Assembly (NCBI GenBank): GCA_030568195.1
Contig: JAJLTO010000002.1
Coordinates: 1,720,962-1,784,961, forward strand
Direction of reading: 5' to 3'
Length of the DNA: 64,000 nt
Origin: Dipodascopsis uninucleata var. uninucleata
Taxonomy: Eukaryota > Ascomycota > Lipomycetes > Lipomycetales > Lipomycetaceae
Each line of letters begins with the position of its first letter. Within the stretch, counting starts at the first letter, position 1. This document shows positions 22,018-33,310 of this stretch, piece by piece. A program made the translations under genes and the position numbers. A model generated the notes under the pieces. It was not told the DNA's origin and did not search any database. It saw only the letters and a program-made list of their open reading frames with translations.

Positions 22018-22843
22018 TTAAACTCCATTTCCTATGCTCATTCCCATTCCGATGCCATTGGTCATACCAACCGCAGTCTGCGACTGCTGCTGTGAATGTT
22101 GCTGATGATGATTAGCCCCTGGTAAGCCCTGTGGCGATCCAACAGCCCCAGGACCACTCATCATTTGTGGTACTCCTTGCAAAGACATTCCAGTTCCACT
22201 ACCGTTAACACCACTCAGAGTATGATTATGATCTCTAGCATTACTATTGTTATTGCCACTGTTTCCGTTATTACCTCCATTTCCATTATTGTTTCCGCCA
22301 TTGTTACCATTTCCATTAGCATTGCCATTGTTGTTGCTGTTGTTGTTGTTCGAACGCACACCAAGAGGATTCTTCGAAAATGAGAGTCGAATACCTCCTT
22401 TAACACTATTTGAGAGACCACGGCCATATAACTCAGTCAAAGCGCGTGTAGCATAAGCAACATCCTCAAATTCAACAAAACACATTGGTCCATTCATCTT
22501 CGTACGGAAGCAGAGTCTCTTATAGCCTCTTTGTCTGCTGAACAGCGCTTTAAGCTCATCCTCGGACGTATTCATTGGAAGATTTCCAACATACAGCGTA
22601 TTACAAGGTGGATTCTGGTCTGCTGGATTAGCAGGTGGCAAGACTCGTCCACCATTCTGCAAAGCGTGTAGGGAAGTCTGACTCTGCTGATTTGATGATG
22701 ACACATTCTGACCGGTTTGTTGACCAGATTGCGATGCCTGCTGACCAGATAATGATGTCTGAGATTGATTAGCTTGACTCTGTTGCACCTGTTGCACCTG
22801 TTGCACCTGTTGCACCTGTTGCTGCTGCTGTTGTTGTTGCTGT

Positions 22844-22887
<44 letters not shown>

Positions 22888-24159
22888 AGGCTGAGGCGGT
22901 ACTTGTTGCTGAGGAGTCTGCTGAGTTTGTGACTGCGGATTTCCAACAGGAGTTACCTGTAAAGGCTGGCCCGGAGCAGCTGGAGACACAAACTGTTGAG
23001 TAACATTTTGTGACTGCTGAGTAGCAACATTGCCAGATGGGCCATTAATAGACATATTGGAAAATGCACGAGTAGGGATAGGAACTGAGACAGATTGGCG
23101 GCTCTGTCTATCAGTAGGCCACGCACCTTGGTGAGATGGTACCTGCTGAGGCTGACTTACGCCCGTTCTTGACAACCAAGCAACTGGATCCTTGACAAGA
23201 TCTTCATATTCCTCATCGTCTCTACCAGCAGATTCTAACAAGACAGATTTACCACTGATGCGAGGTAGCAAATCAGGTTGCTGTCCATTGGAAAATGTTC
23301 CACGAGGAGAAGTAGAGTTAGAAGAGAACAAACTCATATCCTGATGATAAAAATCTGAATCAAGAGAAGGACCAGAAGATGGTAAAGTTGAGGGCGAAGT
23401 TGAAGAAAGCGGCTCAAATGGAAATGAAAATCGAGAAGAAGGCTTTGGAGGACCACCCGCAGACATAGATGTCGGAGGGAGGCTCAAGCCCGCGAAGGAC
23501 GCAGAAAAAGGCATGGATGACGTCAAAGGAAAGCCGTGCAAACCATGTCCAGTATGATGCGAATTAGGCAAGTGGTGGTCCATTGGTGACATAGATCCTG
23601 GTTTGGTAGGAAACTCGCAAATCAATGCAGGATGATAATGTGGAGGTGTAGTATTTGAAGCATTAGGAGTGCCAACATTTGCGCTATGGGCAAATGTAGC
23701 AGCAGGGTCGAAGAACAAATCAGATCTTGAATCAAGAACATCATGTGCCTCTACAGCTGCAGCATAAGACTTGAAGTATGCAACACCTATTAACGAACTT
23801 CCGTTTGAAATATAATCCTCTTGAGGTGGTGAAGGTATGATATCACTGGTAATGTAATCCTTTGCGAAGGTGAAAAGTAAATGAAATTCCCGACGGGTTA
23901 TATCACGGGGGAGATTTCGTACACGAATTGGAAATGCCGAAGGGCTCTGACCAGCCGACGGAGATGAGACTGGTATGGATGATGCAGATGAAAGTTGATT
24001 TTGAGTTGAATTCGTACCATTAGACAGTTTTGAAGCAGGAGGCGGAAGTGGCGCTACTGACTGATCAGAAAGTGATATAGGTTGAAAAGGAGTCATCTCT
24101 GGCGAAAATGAATTTCCACTGGACCTCGATCCAAGCGGTGAAATTGCTGGAGAAGGCAT
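22018..24159 (-). CDS. WHI3: Whi3-type RNA-binding protein with polyQ tract
   Basis: 713 residues from the ATG at 24159 ([14 protein letters not shown]); the frame runs 20 codons further back to a TTG but without ATG. An RRM-like domain begins about residue 75 ([20 protein letters not shown]), then a Ser/Pro-rich region, a VQQ/polyQ tract (about 424-460), the conserved C-terminal RRM (about 519-600: [46 protein letters not shown]), an Asn-rich tract (about 605-650) and a Gly/Met/Gln tail. The RRM with FRTK and GPMCFVEF is diagnostic of Whi3. In S. cerevisiae Whi3 binds CLN3 mRNA and delays Start, and its Q-rich region drives condensates and a mnemon-like state; in Ashbya the polyQ tract drives phase separation. 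Such behaviour here is inference from the tract. Confidence 0.92.
22781..22816 (-). repeat. Four tandem copies of a 9-bp unit (VQQ codons) in WHI3
   Basis: TGTTGCACC is repeated exactly four times on the plus strand, giving Val-Gln-Gln repeats on the coding strand. Exact identity of the nucleotide units suggests recent slippage expansion. Confidence 0.9.
22817..22887 (-). repeat. CAG/CAA polyglutamine repeat in WHI3
   Basis: About 23 consecutive Gln codons, mixed CAG and CAA (read as CTG/TTG on the plus strand). The mixture should make it less unstable than a pure CAG run. Confidence 0.92.
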
Positions 24160-27100
24160 ATGTAACAGAAAAAAGTTAGAGAGGTGTTGAAAACTTAGGA
24201 CAGTAAGATTAAATTGCAAGTTAACAATCTAATCCAAGCTAAATTGATGTCTGCCAAGCTCAATTGCACTATTCACCAAAAAAAAAGATATCTAAATGGA
24301 TCAACAGTGCATACAGAATTTTTTCTGCCGGAAGAAAAAAACCTGCAATATCAATTTCTTATTTTGCAGAGCAATATGAACAAAAACTCAGTTGATCCGG
24401 CAATTCGATTTCTTTTATCACTTTTGAAGAATTCCTTATGCAGAATCTATGTCAGTTGTAGTAGTGTATATCTGTTCGACAACACTGATAATTAAGATGA
24501 TGAAGATGATGGAGATGCGAGTGTAAAAATTTCGATGTTTTAAGAAATTCCCTAAAAATTACTCCAGTAGACCGCCCTTGGGTTAGTACGGTTTCCTATT
24601 TCCGATAATAAGACTTATAGGGTTAGGGTGACAAATTGGGTAAGGTGAAATTATCTTAACAATTTCCAGTCGCGCTGATTTTTAAGCAAGATAAATGAAA
24701 ATTTAAAAGAAAAAGCCCTGGCTTCGTCGAGGTGCCGATTAAATAGTAGAAATTCAGTAAATATGGACGTAAAGACGCGATTTAGTTTCAATATAAAACA
24801 GGTTACCTAAAATCTGATCCAATAGATTGAGAAGAGTAACTCGCTCCTATGTTAAAAGGAAAATTGAATACCACTATAATCGTTCTATTCGATTCGTATT
24901 CGTAGCTCTGCTATAGAGAACGTTAATCAGAATATCCGAGATGATGCTCAAATCAGATTGCGTGTACTAATATGTTGGAATCTATCCTGACTTCAAAACA
25001 CAGTAAAATAATAATAGTAAATGATTTCGCGTATTATATACTAGGCACAGAAAATCCGATAAAAAATATTATATGGATCGCGTCTCCAGAATGTTGCTAC
25101 AAAATATATAGTTGACCTTAACACCTCTATAGTCGATTAATCACTGAGAACTATGTGTATCGTATAAACGGTCAGATTAAATCTTGATAGATATATGCTG
25201 GATAATATCAAAAATTGTGACGAGCCGAAAGTATTAATAGTAGTTTCTATTAGATTTATGAAAGATTCAGAGAAAAAACTCTCAAAATCCAAATCATAAG
25301 CACAGAATTAGTTGTAGAAATCGTTATTGCAAAATCGAATTGATGAGAACTAGAATAAATGATGATAAGAGGATGTAACCGATTCACTAGGCTGTCAATT
25401 GTGTAATCTCCGCAATAAGTATGTGTAGATGCAACAATACACTATAGTAGCTATAACACTACGAAGTGCTATCCACTAACTGACGGAAATGATTAAAATC
25501 GAGTTGTGGAGAAAAATTTCAGGAAAAAATATTGCCAATGAAGAAACAAATTAAATGAGTAAGGGCGATAGTGCGAGAACGAACGACAAAGCGAAAGAAA
25601 GGGAAAAAATAGTAGGAAGGAAAAAAGTTGAGGGTAGGAAATTATTTTAATAGGAATTTACTACTGAAATTGCAAAAAAGAACGCAGAACATAGTGAGAA
25701 CTGACTATGGTTAGGGTAATTCGTAGAGTTGCTCATCGCGAGCACGTAAAAAGCTGATGTTGGGGTTCTCACGCCACGATGAGTCCAGGCCCGGAGGAAG
25801 AAGATATTCTGTTAGAGAGCGTCTCTCGTTGCAACTATAGAGCAGACAAACGGGTAATGCGCCACAGGCCATTAAGCGCAACATTACTAGTATGTAACAT
25901 CAATTAAAAAAGCTGACTGGTCTGCTAAAAGTCTGTGGCTCTAAATGGTTGTGGCCAACAATAGAAAGAGAAATTATGTGGCGGTGCATAAATAAGAAAC
26001 TGCCTAACCGGAAGGCAAAACTGGAGTGTTGTGAATCGCTATGGGATTGGAGAAACGGACCACAAACCACGGCCATCATCGTCTGATCGACAATTGTGCA
26101 AATGTGGGAATCGCCAGGTAGTAACGTACTTCTTGGGTTTAGGGTTATCCATTTAGAGAGCAAGGAAATAAGCCACGTGTGCTGATTGCTAGGGTATTCC
26201 GCATGGATGCTTGTAAGCTGAAAGCCCGAGCCGCACGAATGAGAATCGCTCGTAAAAGATTTCAGTGGATGCGGCTCAATATCGTAGAATTCCTTATCTG
26301 GGGTAAAGAAAAGCCTTCAGACCATCGAAATGTCTTCTGCGATGTTACCATCCTCTGGCGGTGATCCCGAGGCTATAATCTCACAGACAGGGTGCATGAC
26401 GGCATAAGGAGCAGAGAATTTAACCAGATCTGCTTTATGATCGAAAGCTTTATTTCAGTCACTTATGTAAACATGTCATAACGCTTGGAAGTCCATCAGA
26501 TAAATATGGTTTATTATAGGACAAACATTGCATACTGACGCCGTAAGCTTTACTTGCCTCTTAAATCCTTAACACCGTCTTCCAAGCTTCCCTCAAATGC
26601 CGTCGAGTTCACAAACCTTTATGGACAGATCTGAAGGACTTTTCCGCATTATACGTGGAATATATTCGATACCTATCTTCAAATCCATTGGCCAATAATC
26701 TTAAAAATTATGTTCTTCCGAAAAAGCTAGCCGTCTCGAGACGCGGCGTCAGCTGAGAAAATTCATTGAGATTCACGACACCTTTTCAATCATGTTAATG
26801 TCATTAAGACGGACTTACTGTAGCTTGAAAATCAATGCGAGCTGCTAACTTGCATTCAAATTGTCCGGAGCTCATTGTAATATCGACGACTGAACCGTTA
26901 TCGTTCAATAGAAACACACAGCATCTGTTGAGTTAAAACATACCATTATTGTGGCCAAAGTACTGAAACCTTGGATAGTCAAGACGATTAAGGGAAAAAA
27001 GGAACTTTTGGTGCAGGTCAAGTTCATATACTGAGAATGCTAATTGCTCTTCTCTAGTTCTTTGAATATGCAATATTAAAAACCATTGTTCGGCCATAGT

Positions 27101-28064
27101 GTACATTCTTGAATAGTCGTCAGCTGCATATATTCAAGGATATAGCAAGTGAAATAACAAAAAAAAATAAAGATTTTGTTGCGTGCACACATATGGACAT
27201 TCATTTCACACAAAATTTTATACTGTAGGAGATATATGCACAAATCAAAAAGAAGTATAAACTTAGAGCTCTCTTACTAGTCAATAAAATTAGTAAGTAT
27301 CACATACAGACCTTAAAATATTAAAACTGCTCCTCATTTCCAAGAGTCCCGACAAGGTCTCTATCATAGTAGGCACTTTGTTTTTCTAAGATTACATAGA
27401 CTATTATAATTCGCTCTCGGATCTACATTCTCTTAGATATCCTCCATCAGGCGGTCCCTGAAATAATAAGGCCTTTTTATTGGACTATCATGCTTGATAA
27501 TATAGTTACGAGCTTCGTTCTATTAGCAATTTCGATTTCTCTATTGAATTAATAAGATGATCACAAGATGCCTTTGACATTCATAACAGGATGAAGGAAA
27601 AAGGAAGTTGAGGAGAAAGAACACACTTTATTGGAAACCTGGTACGTCACCTAGTCTGTGATATTACGAGTTGTTTATATTAAGGTGTAAAATATTATCC
27701 CCATCCAGTTATGGACTAACCGTAGTTCTGCTTATATTCAGCATCCTGTCGTTATTAATATCCTTGCCCCTCTAATGCTTCTTAAATACATAAAGGCAAG
27801 GAGCAGCCCTTTATTATTATTCATAAAACACTAGGCGGATCCTTGGGAGATCATATTTCTGCCAGCGTGCGGCGAAAAATCCGAAAACTTCGAACTCATA
27901 TTTGTTGCATCTGACATCCTAGCGAGAGATAAATAGAATTATCATAAATTTACATAAATCCTTTTGTTATAAAGTAATACGTAATGATTCGATAATGGCT
28001 TTATGTGATTTGGCTCAACCCGACAGATGATCAAAGAAAAGCAAGCAAGATCATATAACCGGCC
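24160..28064. promoter_or_regulatory. 3.9-kb gap between divergent WHI3 and CCDC97-like gene
   Basis: No credible protein frame (longest about 90 codons, no family content). It contains TTAGGG-type motifs at 24618-24628, 25711-25716 and 26139-26144, and a CGGGTAA (Reb1-like) site at 25851-25857; these resemble binding sites of yeast general regulatory factors Tbf1 and Reb1. It may hold a noncoding RNA gene or a long WHI3 leader. Confidence 0.4.
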
Positions 28065-28646
28065 ATGAAGGAATTACCAGATAAGAATGTGGAGCCACAT
28101 GAACGACACCACGTAAGAATTAGAAATAGGAGGCTAAAGTACTTTGAGACCAATAAAGATGACTATTTGGATATCGGATCTAAAAGTAGTGCAGCACAAG
28201 AAGAACCAGAATTATGGCGACAATTAGTAGGTAGATTCTTAACCAAAGAAGAAGAGGACAAGGATATTGAACTCAAAGGATGGGTGGGTCGCCTTTACCA
28301 AGATTTGACAAAAGAGGATCGAATCAGGGAAATAAGTGAGAGTAGTTTCCAGAGAAATAATTTCAAGGTATACGCTGAAGGCGCCGAAGAGGTAACAAAC
28401 AAGGAAGACGGTCTGGAAATGTGGGCGTATCTACTAAGGATGCGGTTTCTGGAGGGCCTAGACTCTGACTTCAGTTATGATACGGTCGACTATGATGACA
28501 AATGGGATGATCTTACTGAAGAATCAAGAACAGCAGAGGATGCGTATTTCGATTCTGAAGAGCCATCCTGGGTGTCTGAGGATATAGCAGATTTAAATGG
28601 GAATGAAAAGGCTTTAACAGGTGAGACAGGCGAGCAGGATTTTTGA
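28065..28646 (+). CDS. CCDC97-like protein (CCD97 domain, formerly DUF2052)
   Basis: 193 residues, highly charged. The N-terminal half (RIRNRRLKYFETN, DYLDIG, ELWRQLVGRFLTKEEEDKD, then GRLYQDL) follows the CCDC97 domain pattern: a basic start, a DPxLYxxLVGRFL-like block and an acidic helix. The C-terminal half has FLEGLDSDFSYDTVDYDDKW and AEDAYFDSEEPSW, matching the family's F-x-x-G-x-D-x-D-F-D-Y-x-x-V-D and E-D-x-Y-F-D-x-E-x-P motifs. Human CCDC97 associates with the SF3b part of the U2 snRNP, so a splicing-linked role is likely. It is not found in Saccharomyces. Single exon; convergent with the SPX-RING gene, 173 bp between stops. Confidence 0.75.
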   Translation: MKELPDKNVEPHERHHVRIRNRRLKYFETNKDDYLDIGSKSSAAQEEPELWRQLVGRFLTKEEEDKDIELKGWVGRLYQDLTKEDRIREISESSFQRNNFKVYAEGAEEVTNKEDGLEMWAYLLRMRFLEGLDSDFSYDTVDYDDKWDDLTEESRTAEDAYFDSEEPSWVSEDIADLNGNEKALTGETGEQDF

Positions 28647-28819
28647 ATCAGCTTTGAAGTCATCCGTCGGCCAATGTAATTTTTAAAATAATTGCTAAGC
28701 CAACAATAAATATGTATTAAAGGCTATACAAACATAATAAAAGTATCTAAATAAAAATTAACGTCCCCTCTCGCATGTACGATATTCATTATGGGTTGGT
28801 CAGAAAATGCGGATGTGCA

Positions 28820-30196
28820 TTAAGCTATAGCACAGTGCTTTGAGCGATGCGGGGAAATTATTTCCATCATCTGCTCTCTAGCATCTTCAACTCTTTTTTC
28901 CTTGCACTCAATAGGGAAATAAAATAATAAATGGTTTGCTAGACCGACGTCAATATTTGATGTGTCCGCGCGCAAGATTACGTGTTCTCGGCATAAAGGA
29001 CAAGAAGACCTCATCATGCGTTGCATTTTCGTCAAGCATGTTAAACAGAATACATGGCCGCACTTGACCCGAATAGGTTTGAATACTATAGAAAGACAAA
29101 CAGGACATGAATAATCCTCTATCTGAGGAATCAATGAAATCAAATTCTTGGCCATTATATAGCATATCAACCGTGACATGCTCACCGATTTGACAAACAC
29201 CTGCGACTTGGAAGTAACTAAATCTCGAGCAGCCAAGGCAGTGCGCTTGTCGAATTTTTTCAATATCTTCGATGAAGCAGTTCTATTCAATGATAGGTAG
29301 TTTAGTGCCCGTATAATCGAGATGTTCAAGCGACAGAATTCAGAGAAGATATCCAGCGAGTCACGATTTTTAAATTGATATACGATCCGGGAGGATTCTA
29401 TCTCTCGTAAGAACTCCGCCAGCCTCTCATTCACACGGCTAACCGTAGTTTCATCCAAGGTTTCTGATATGTCCTTACAGGACAAATATACATCCAAATC
29501 TGTATATGTTCTAAAGATACTTCGCCACTGAGCTATGTCAGATTTTGTTCGAAGTGGCGTGGTGACGGCTGCCAATCTATCCGAAATATCGGTTATTGTA
29601 CTCGTTAAAGACTCTTCATATGTAAGCAAGAGAGAATCTATAGAATCAAGCTCCTCTAATAGAGCATCGAAAAATGACTCTTGCGCCTTGAAAGGAATTT
29701 CTACCTTTGTATTTTGGGATCCTATCCTATCCTGATAACGGGCGATTAATTTTTGTAGAGACTGTATTGTTGACGGAGGCACGGATGTGCCTTCAGAAGA
29801 TTGTACATGGTCTTCCAATTCTCTGTTTTCGACATCAGCGACAACGATATCTTCATTAGCGGGACTTATTTGCTTCGTGATAATGACATTACCGTTCGTA
29901 CCGAAGCTCAAATCATTCAGCAGCCCCAACAACAAGTCTATTGTAATTTTTAATCGTGGTGCGCGGTGCTCATTAGCGTTGTCCTCATTCTTGATATCGT
30001 ACTCCACCAATTTCTTTCCGTTCTCTTGTTCATAATGATTAAGGAACTGAATGGTTTCTCGTTCTAATCCAATATCTGACAGCTCTCTTACAACTGAATT
30101 AAGTGACTTTTTGAGTATCTTATATTGAACTGCCGTGGCTGCCCAATCTGCAGGAGCATTAGCTAATTGGAGCTGAAACTGCTTCGAGAACTTCAT
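28820..30196 (-). CDS. SPX-RING E3 ubiquitin ligase (Pqr1/RING-14 type)
   Basis: 458 residues from the ATG at 30196 (MKFSKQFQLQLANAPADWAA). The frame extends upstream to a TTG, but an SPX domain begins exactly with MKF-x-K-x-F, so this start is secure. The SPX domain (about 1-160, with YKILKKSLNSVVREL as part of the inositol pyrophosphate-sensing lysine surface) is followed by helices and a C-terminal C3HC4 RING at about 360-405: CPVCLSIVFKPIRVKCGHVF and CLTCL, then CPLCREHV. SPX-RING proteins are found in most fungi; the fission yeast member Pqr1 limits phosphate and polyphosphate accumulation by ubiquitylation. A role in phosphate homeostasis is therefore expected. The cysteine/histidine set of the RING is complete. 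Confidence 0.9.
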   Translation of the reverse strand: MKFSKQFQLQLANAPADWAATAVQYKILKKSLNSVVRELSDIGLERETIQFLNHYEQENGKKLVEYDIKNEDNANEHRAPRLKITIDLLLGLLNDLSFGTNGNVIITKQISPANEDIVVADVENRELEDHVQSSEGTSVPPSTIQSLQKLIARYQDRIGSQNTKVEIPFKAQESFFDALLEELDSIDSLLLTYEESLTSTITDISDRLAAVTTPLRTKSDIAQWRSIFRTYTDLDVYLSCKDISETLDETTVSRVNERLAEFLREIESSRIVYQFKNRDSLDIFSEFCRLNISIIRALNYLSLNRTASSKILKKFDKRTALAARDLVTSKSQVFVKSVSMSRLICYIMAKNLISLIPQIEDYSCPVCLSIVFKPIRVKCGHVFCLTCLTKMQRMMRSSCPLCREHVILRADTSNIDVGLANHLLFYFPIECKEKRVEDAREQMMEIISPHRSKHCAIA

Positions 30197-31406
30197 GATC
30201 CTGATCTGAAGGTCAAATAGTATCAAATCACTGGCGCCTTTCGGATGCGACACCACCGTAAGCAATAAATAAGTATATTTTCAGTAATAATCAAGCGTCT
30301 CAATATCTTTTAGCTGTGTTTGCTTTGAATACGAGTGTTTCTTGTAATATGCTATAGCAAAGTTAACGAAATCAGCTATATCAAAGTAATGCGTAAGTGA
30401 TGTTTCTTATCTGCCGATACGACGTTGAGATATATCGTTATTGGGACTAAATGATATATAATCTCATTTATCGTCAAGACATGTTCGACTTAAGACAGGC
30501 AGTCGTTAATAACTTGCAGAGTGCCATCAAGTCCTGTATACTACAGTTAATTATTGTGCGTTTCTATTCTACCGCTATCAGCTGTCTAGACTCTCCAAAG
30601 AATATAACACAGTAAATTACGCTGTAAAGCAAATGCTTACACCAACCAGAAAATACATTCGTAGTCACCAAGACTACAGTCAGAAGCTGCTCAAAAAGTT
30701 TTTAAACTGGACAGTGGTTTGAACTGTGCTCAGAATATCAGCTAACAAAGCCAACTAGTTAGCCATATTTTAACGGCTTGTCCTCCCAAACAATGAATGC
30801 AAGTCGAACCTCACTACTAAATTGCTCAATGCATCTTCATGGTACAATCAGGTTAGGTCTCTAAGCATTGTTCACTAGACCACGTGTGGCAACTGAGTGG
30901 TGCGGGAAGTATAGTTATAGACCCTCAGCACAGTTAGATGACTTACATTACAAGGGTATTTTACCATTGATATACTAAGCAATTATTTAAGGCAAAAGAA
31001 CCCGAGCGCCGAATGCCGCACCTGTTGACAGATTTGTAGAAACAGTTTAGGAGGCGGTCGATGGTGAGATTATATAAGGGTTTTTAGCTTGTTGGTTCAG
31101 CGGAGAACCTCATAAAATTGTTGACGTTAGCGCTGAATAGGTTTTATGCAGATTGCAAGAAGTTACATAAAAAATGGTTCAATACCCTTAAAATAGGAAT
31201 TTTCGGCATAATGATTATTATCATCAAGATTTGACATCTTCATGAACATTATTGAACAGAACATACAAACTTACCAGGAGATTTTCGTTTGATGCTGGTG
31301 CATGACACTAATTTTAACAAGTATCTATCTTATTACTCTTCTGTAACTGTATATCATTTGATAAAGCAAATACCGGGCAGTAACTCTAACTCATTCTCAG
31401 CAATAA
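30197..31406. other. Divergent intergenic region SPX-RING / SSK1
   Basis: 1.2 kb with no coding frame. It contains CACGTG at about 30880 (Pho4/Cbf1-type E-box), which may be relevant to the phosphate-linked SPX gene, although a single hexamer is weak evidence. TA-rich blocks occur at 30360-30480. Confidence 0.4.
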
Positions 31407-32990
31407 ATGGATAGGCGTCGTGTCTGGGTGCGACGACCTCATGGATCTGCCACAACAGTGTTAATCTCTCCGGCAGACATCGTCGATGACCTCAAGACAG
31501 CTTTAATTCTTAAGTATGCGGTGTCATTGGGTCGCTCGTTCGATTCACCAGACCTGGTGATAAAGCTACCGATACAGTCAATGCACTCGCCCCATAGCAG
31601 GTCAAGACGTCGTGGGCGACTGAAAAGTGCATTGACTCCCATGGAGGATGATGAAACAGTACTGCTGCCGGACCTGCCGGTGTTAGAGACACTTGATAAG
31701 CATTACCCCGCGGGAACGTCAATTGTAGATGCTCTTTTGGTTCTGGTGCCGGACGATTATACGGCCCAGTCTGGGCAGAGTTCGCGTCTCACACGATCTG
31801 GTGCTGTTACCGAAGATGAAAGTTCTTTGGCCAGCGGCACTTCCCAAGGAACAAACTCTCATGGTAGTCATTCGCAGTCTTCTGTACCGATCTCATCTCA
31901 AGTTCATAGGCCACAGCCACAGCCTATACAGCATATAAGTCAACGTGATGATATGGGTAGACCAGTTCGATCAAATTCTCCACATAAATCCTCAACGAAC
32001 GTGCCAATTAACGGTTCTATATCATCATCGGCTCTCACTCATGCAAAATCACCGCTACACAATGTTGTCTCGCGCCATTCGCATCATCATCATCTGCATC
32101 ACTACCAGGATAACAATAATTTAGATCATTCAGGTCCTAACAGCAGGTCTAGCTCTCCCGTTCCGCAAGGTGAGGCTACAAGTCATTCCGAGACTTCTGA
32201 ATCTAGTGCAACCGATAAGACATCAACTCAACCTAGTCAACAACAATCATTGTCATCGTCGGACCAACCTGTTCCCCAAGATACAAAGGCACCTGTACCT
32301 TCGAAACCGCCCCAGCCCTCCTCGTCTGCGCCTAATCCATCATTGCTTGATGCGGTCGTTCCTCCTATTAAGGTCTTGATAGTCGAGGATAACATTATCA
32401 ATCAGAAAATTTTGGAAGCTTTCATGAAGAAACGACGAATCAGATCGAATGTTGCAAAGAACGGTAAAGAGGCTATTGAGAAATGGAGGGAAGGGGGATA
32501 TCATCTCGTACTCATGGATATTCAACTTCCTGTGTTGTCAGGAATTGAAGCTGCTAAGGAAATTCGTCGTCTGGAACGTCGTAATCGCATTGGTGTTTTC
32601 TTCGACTCTGATGCTACTGCTATTTCAGAGAATGACGTCCTACCACCTCACCAATTTAAGAGTCCAGTGATTATCGTAGCTCTCACCGCTAGTTCTCTAG
32701 ACAGTGATCGCCGCGAGGCATTGGCGGCTGGATGTAATGATTTCTTAACCAAGCCAGTCAGTTTAGTATGGCTTGAGCGTAAGATCACTGAGGTATGTTT
32801 TGTAATAAGCTTAAATTTACTGGGTATTTATGTCAAGCTAACTGTATGTTATTATTAGTGGGGATGTATGCAGGCATTGATTGATTTCGAAGGTTGGAGA
32901 CAGTGGAAGGGCACTGATGATGGCGATAATACGTCTGGAAGGAGTAGCAGACGCTCAAAGCATCGAGATCAAAATAAAAGTCATGCATAA
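31407..32990 (+). CDS. SSK1: Response regulator Ssk1 of the HOG osmostress pathway, one intron
   Basis: Exons 31407-32792 and 32859-32990; the 66-bp intron (32793-32858) has donor GTATGT, branch CTAAC and acceptor TAG. Splicing gives WLERKITEWGCMQALIDFEG, the conserved Ssk1 end of the receiver; 505 residues in all. The N-terminus RRRVWVRRPHGSATTVL and KYAVSLGRSFDSPDL is the fungal Ssk1 N-terminal domain. A Ser/Gln/His/Pro-rich linker (about 125-315) leads to the receiver domain (about 320-475): acidic pocket VLIVEDN, phosphoacceptor D371 in LVLMDIQLP, conserved ALTAS and FLTKPVS. Known role: unphosphorylated Ssk1 activates the Ssk2/22 MAPKKKs; the Sln1-Ypd1 phosphorelay silences it. After the receiver the tail is short and basic. 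Confidence 0.94.
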
Positions 32991-33310
32991 TCTTCGTCTT
33001 TGATATATTACTATCTTGAATTTGTTATATTTGAAATTTTCTACTGTTTGTCTACTTTACGCCACTTTTAGTTCATTGTATTTAAATAGTTTCATTTCAT
33101 ATTAGGGAGATTTTTTTGATGTCAAATTAATTCATTGTCGGTGTATAGAAAATTCATAATACTCTATAAAATGAAAAATTACTTCCCAACCGCTCAACGC
33201 ATAAGTTCATGTAACTTGAGTATATATTTAACAAGGCACTATTGGATCGTTTATCCAAGTCCTACGACATCCATTTTTTCTCTGTTTGAGAGATTCAATC
33301 TTATGCTGCG
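32991..33310. other. Short intergenic spacer
   Basis: 320 bp, T-rich in its first part (SSK1 3' UTR). No gene seen. Confidence 0.5.

Noticed and set aside
22165-22456. Frames opposite or overlapping the Asn/Ser-rich part of WHI3
   Set aside because: Low-complexity shadows of the AAC/AAT repeats; WHI3 explains the region.
24618-24628. TAGGGTTAGGG as an internal telomere remnant
   Set aside because: Fewer than two full repeats; better explained as a factor-binding site or chance.
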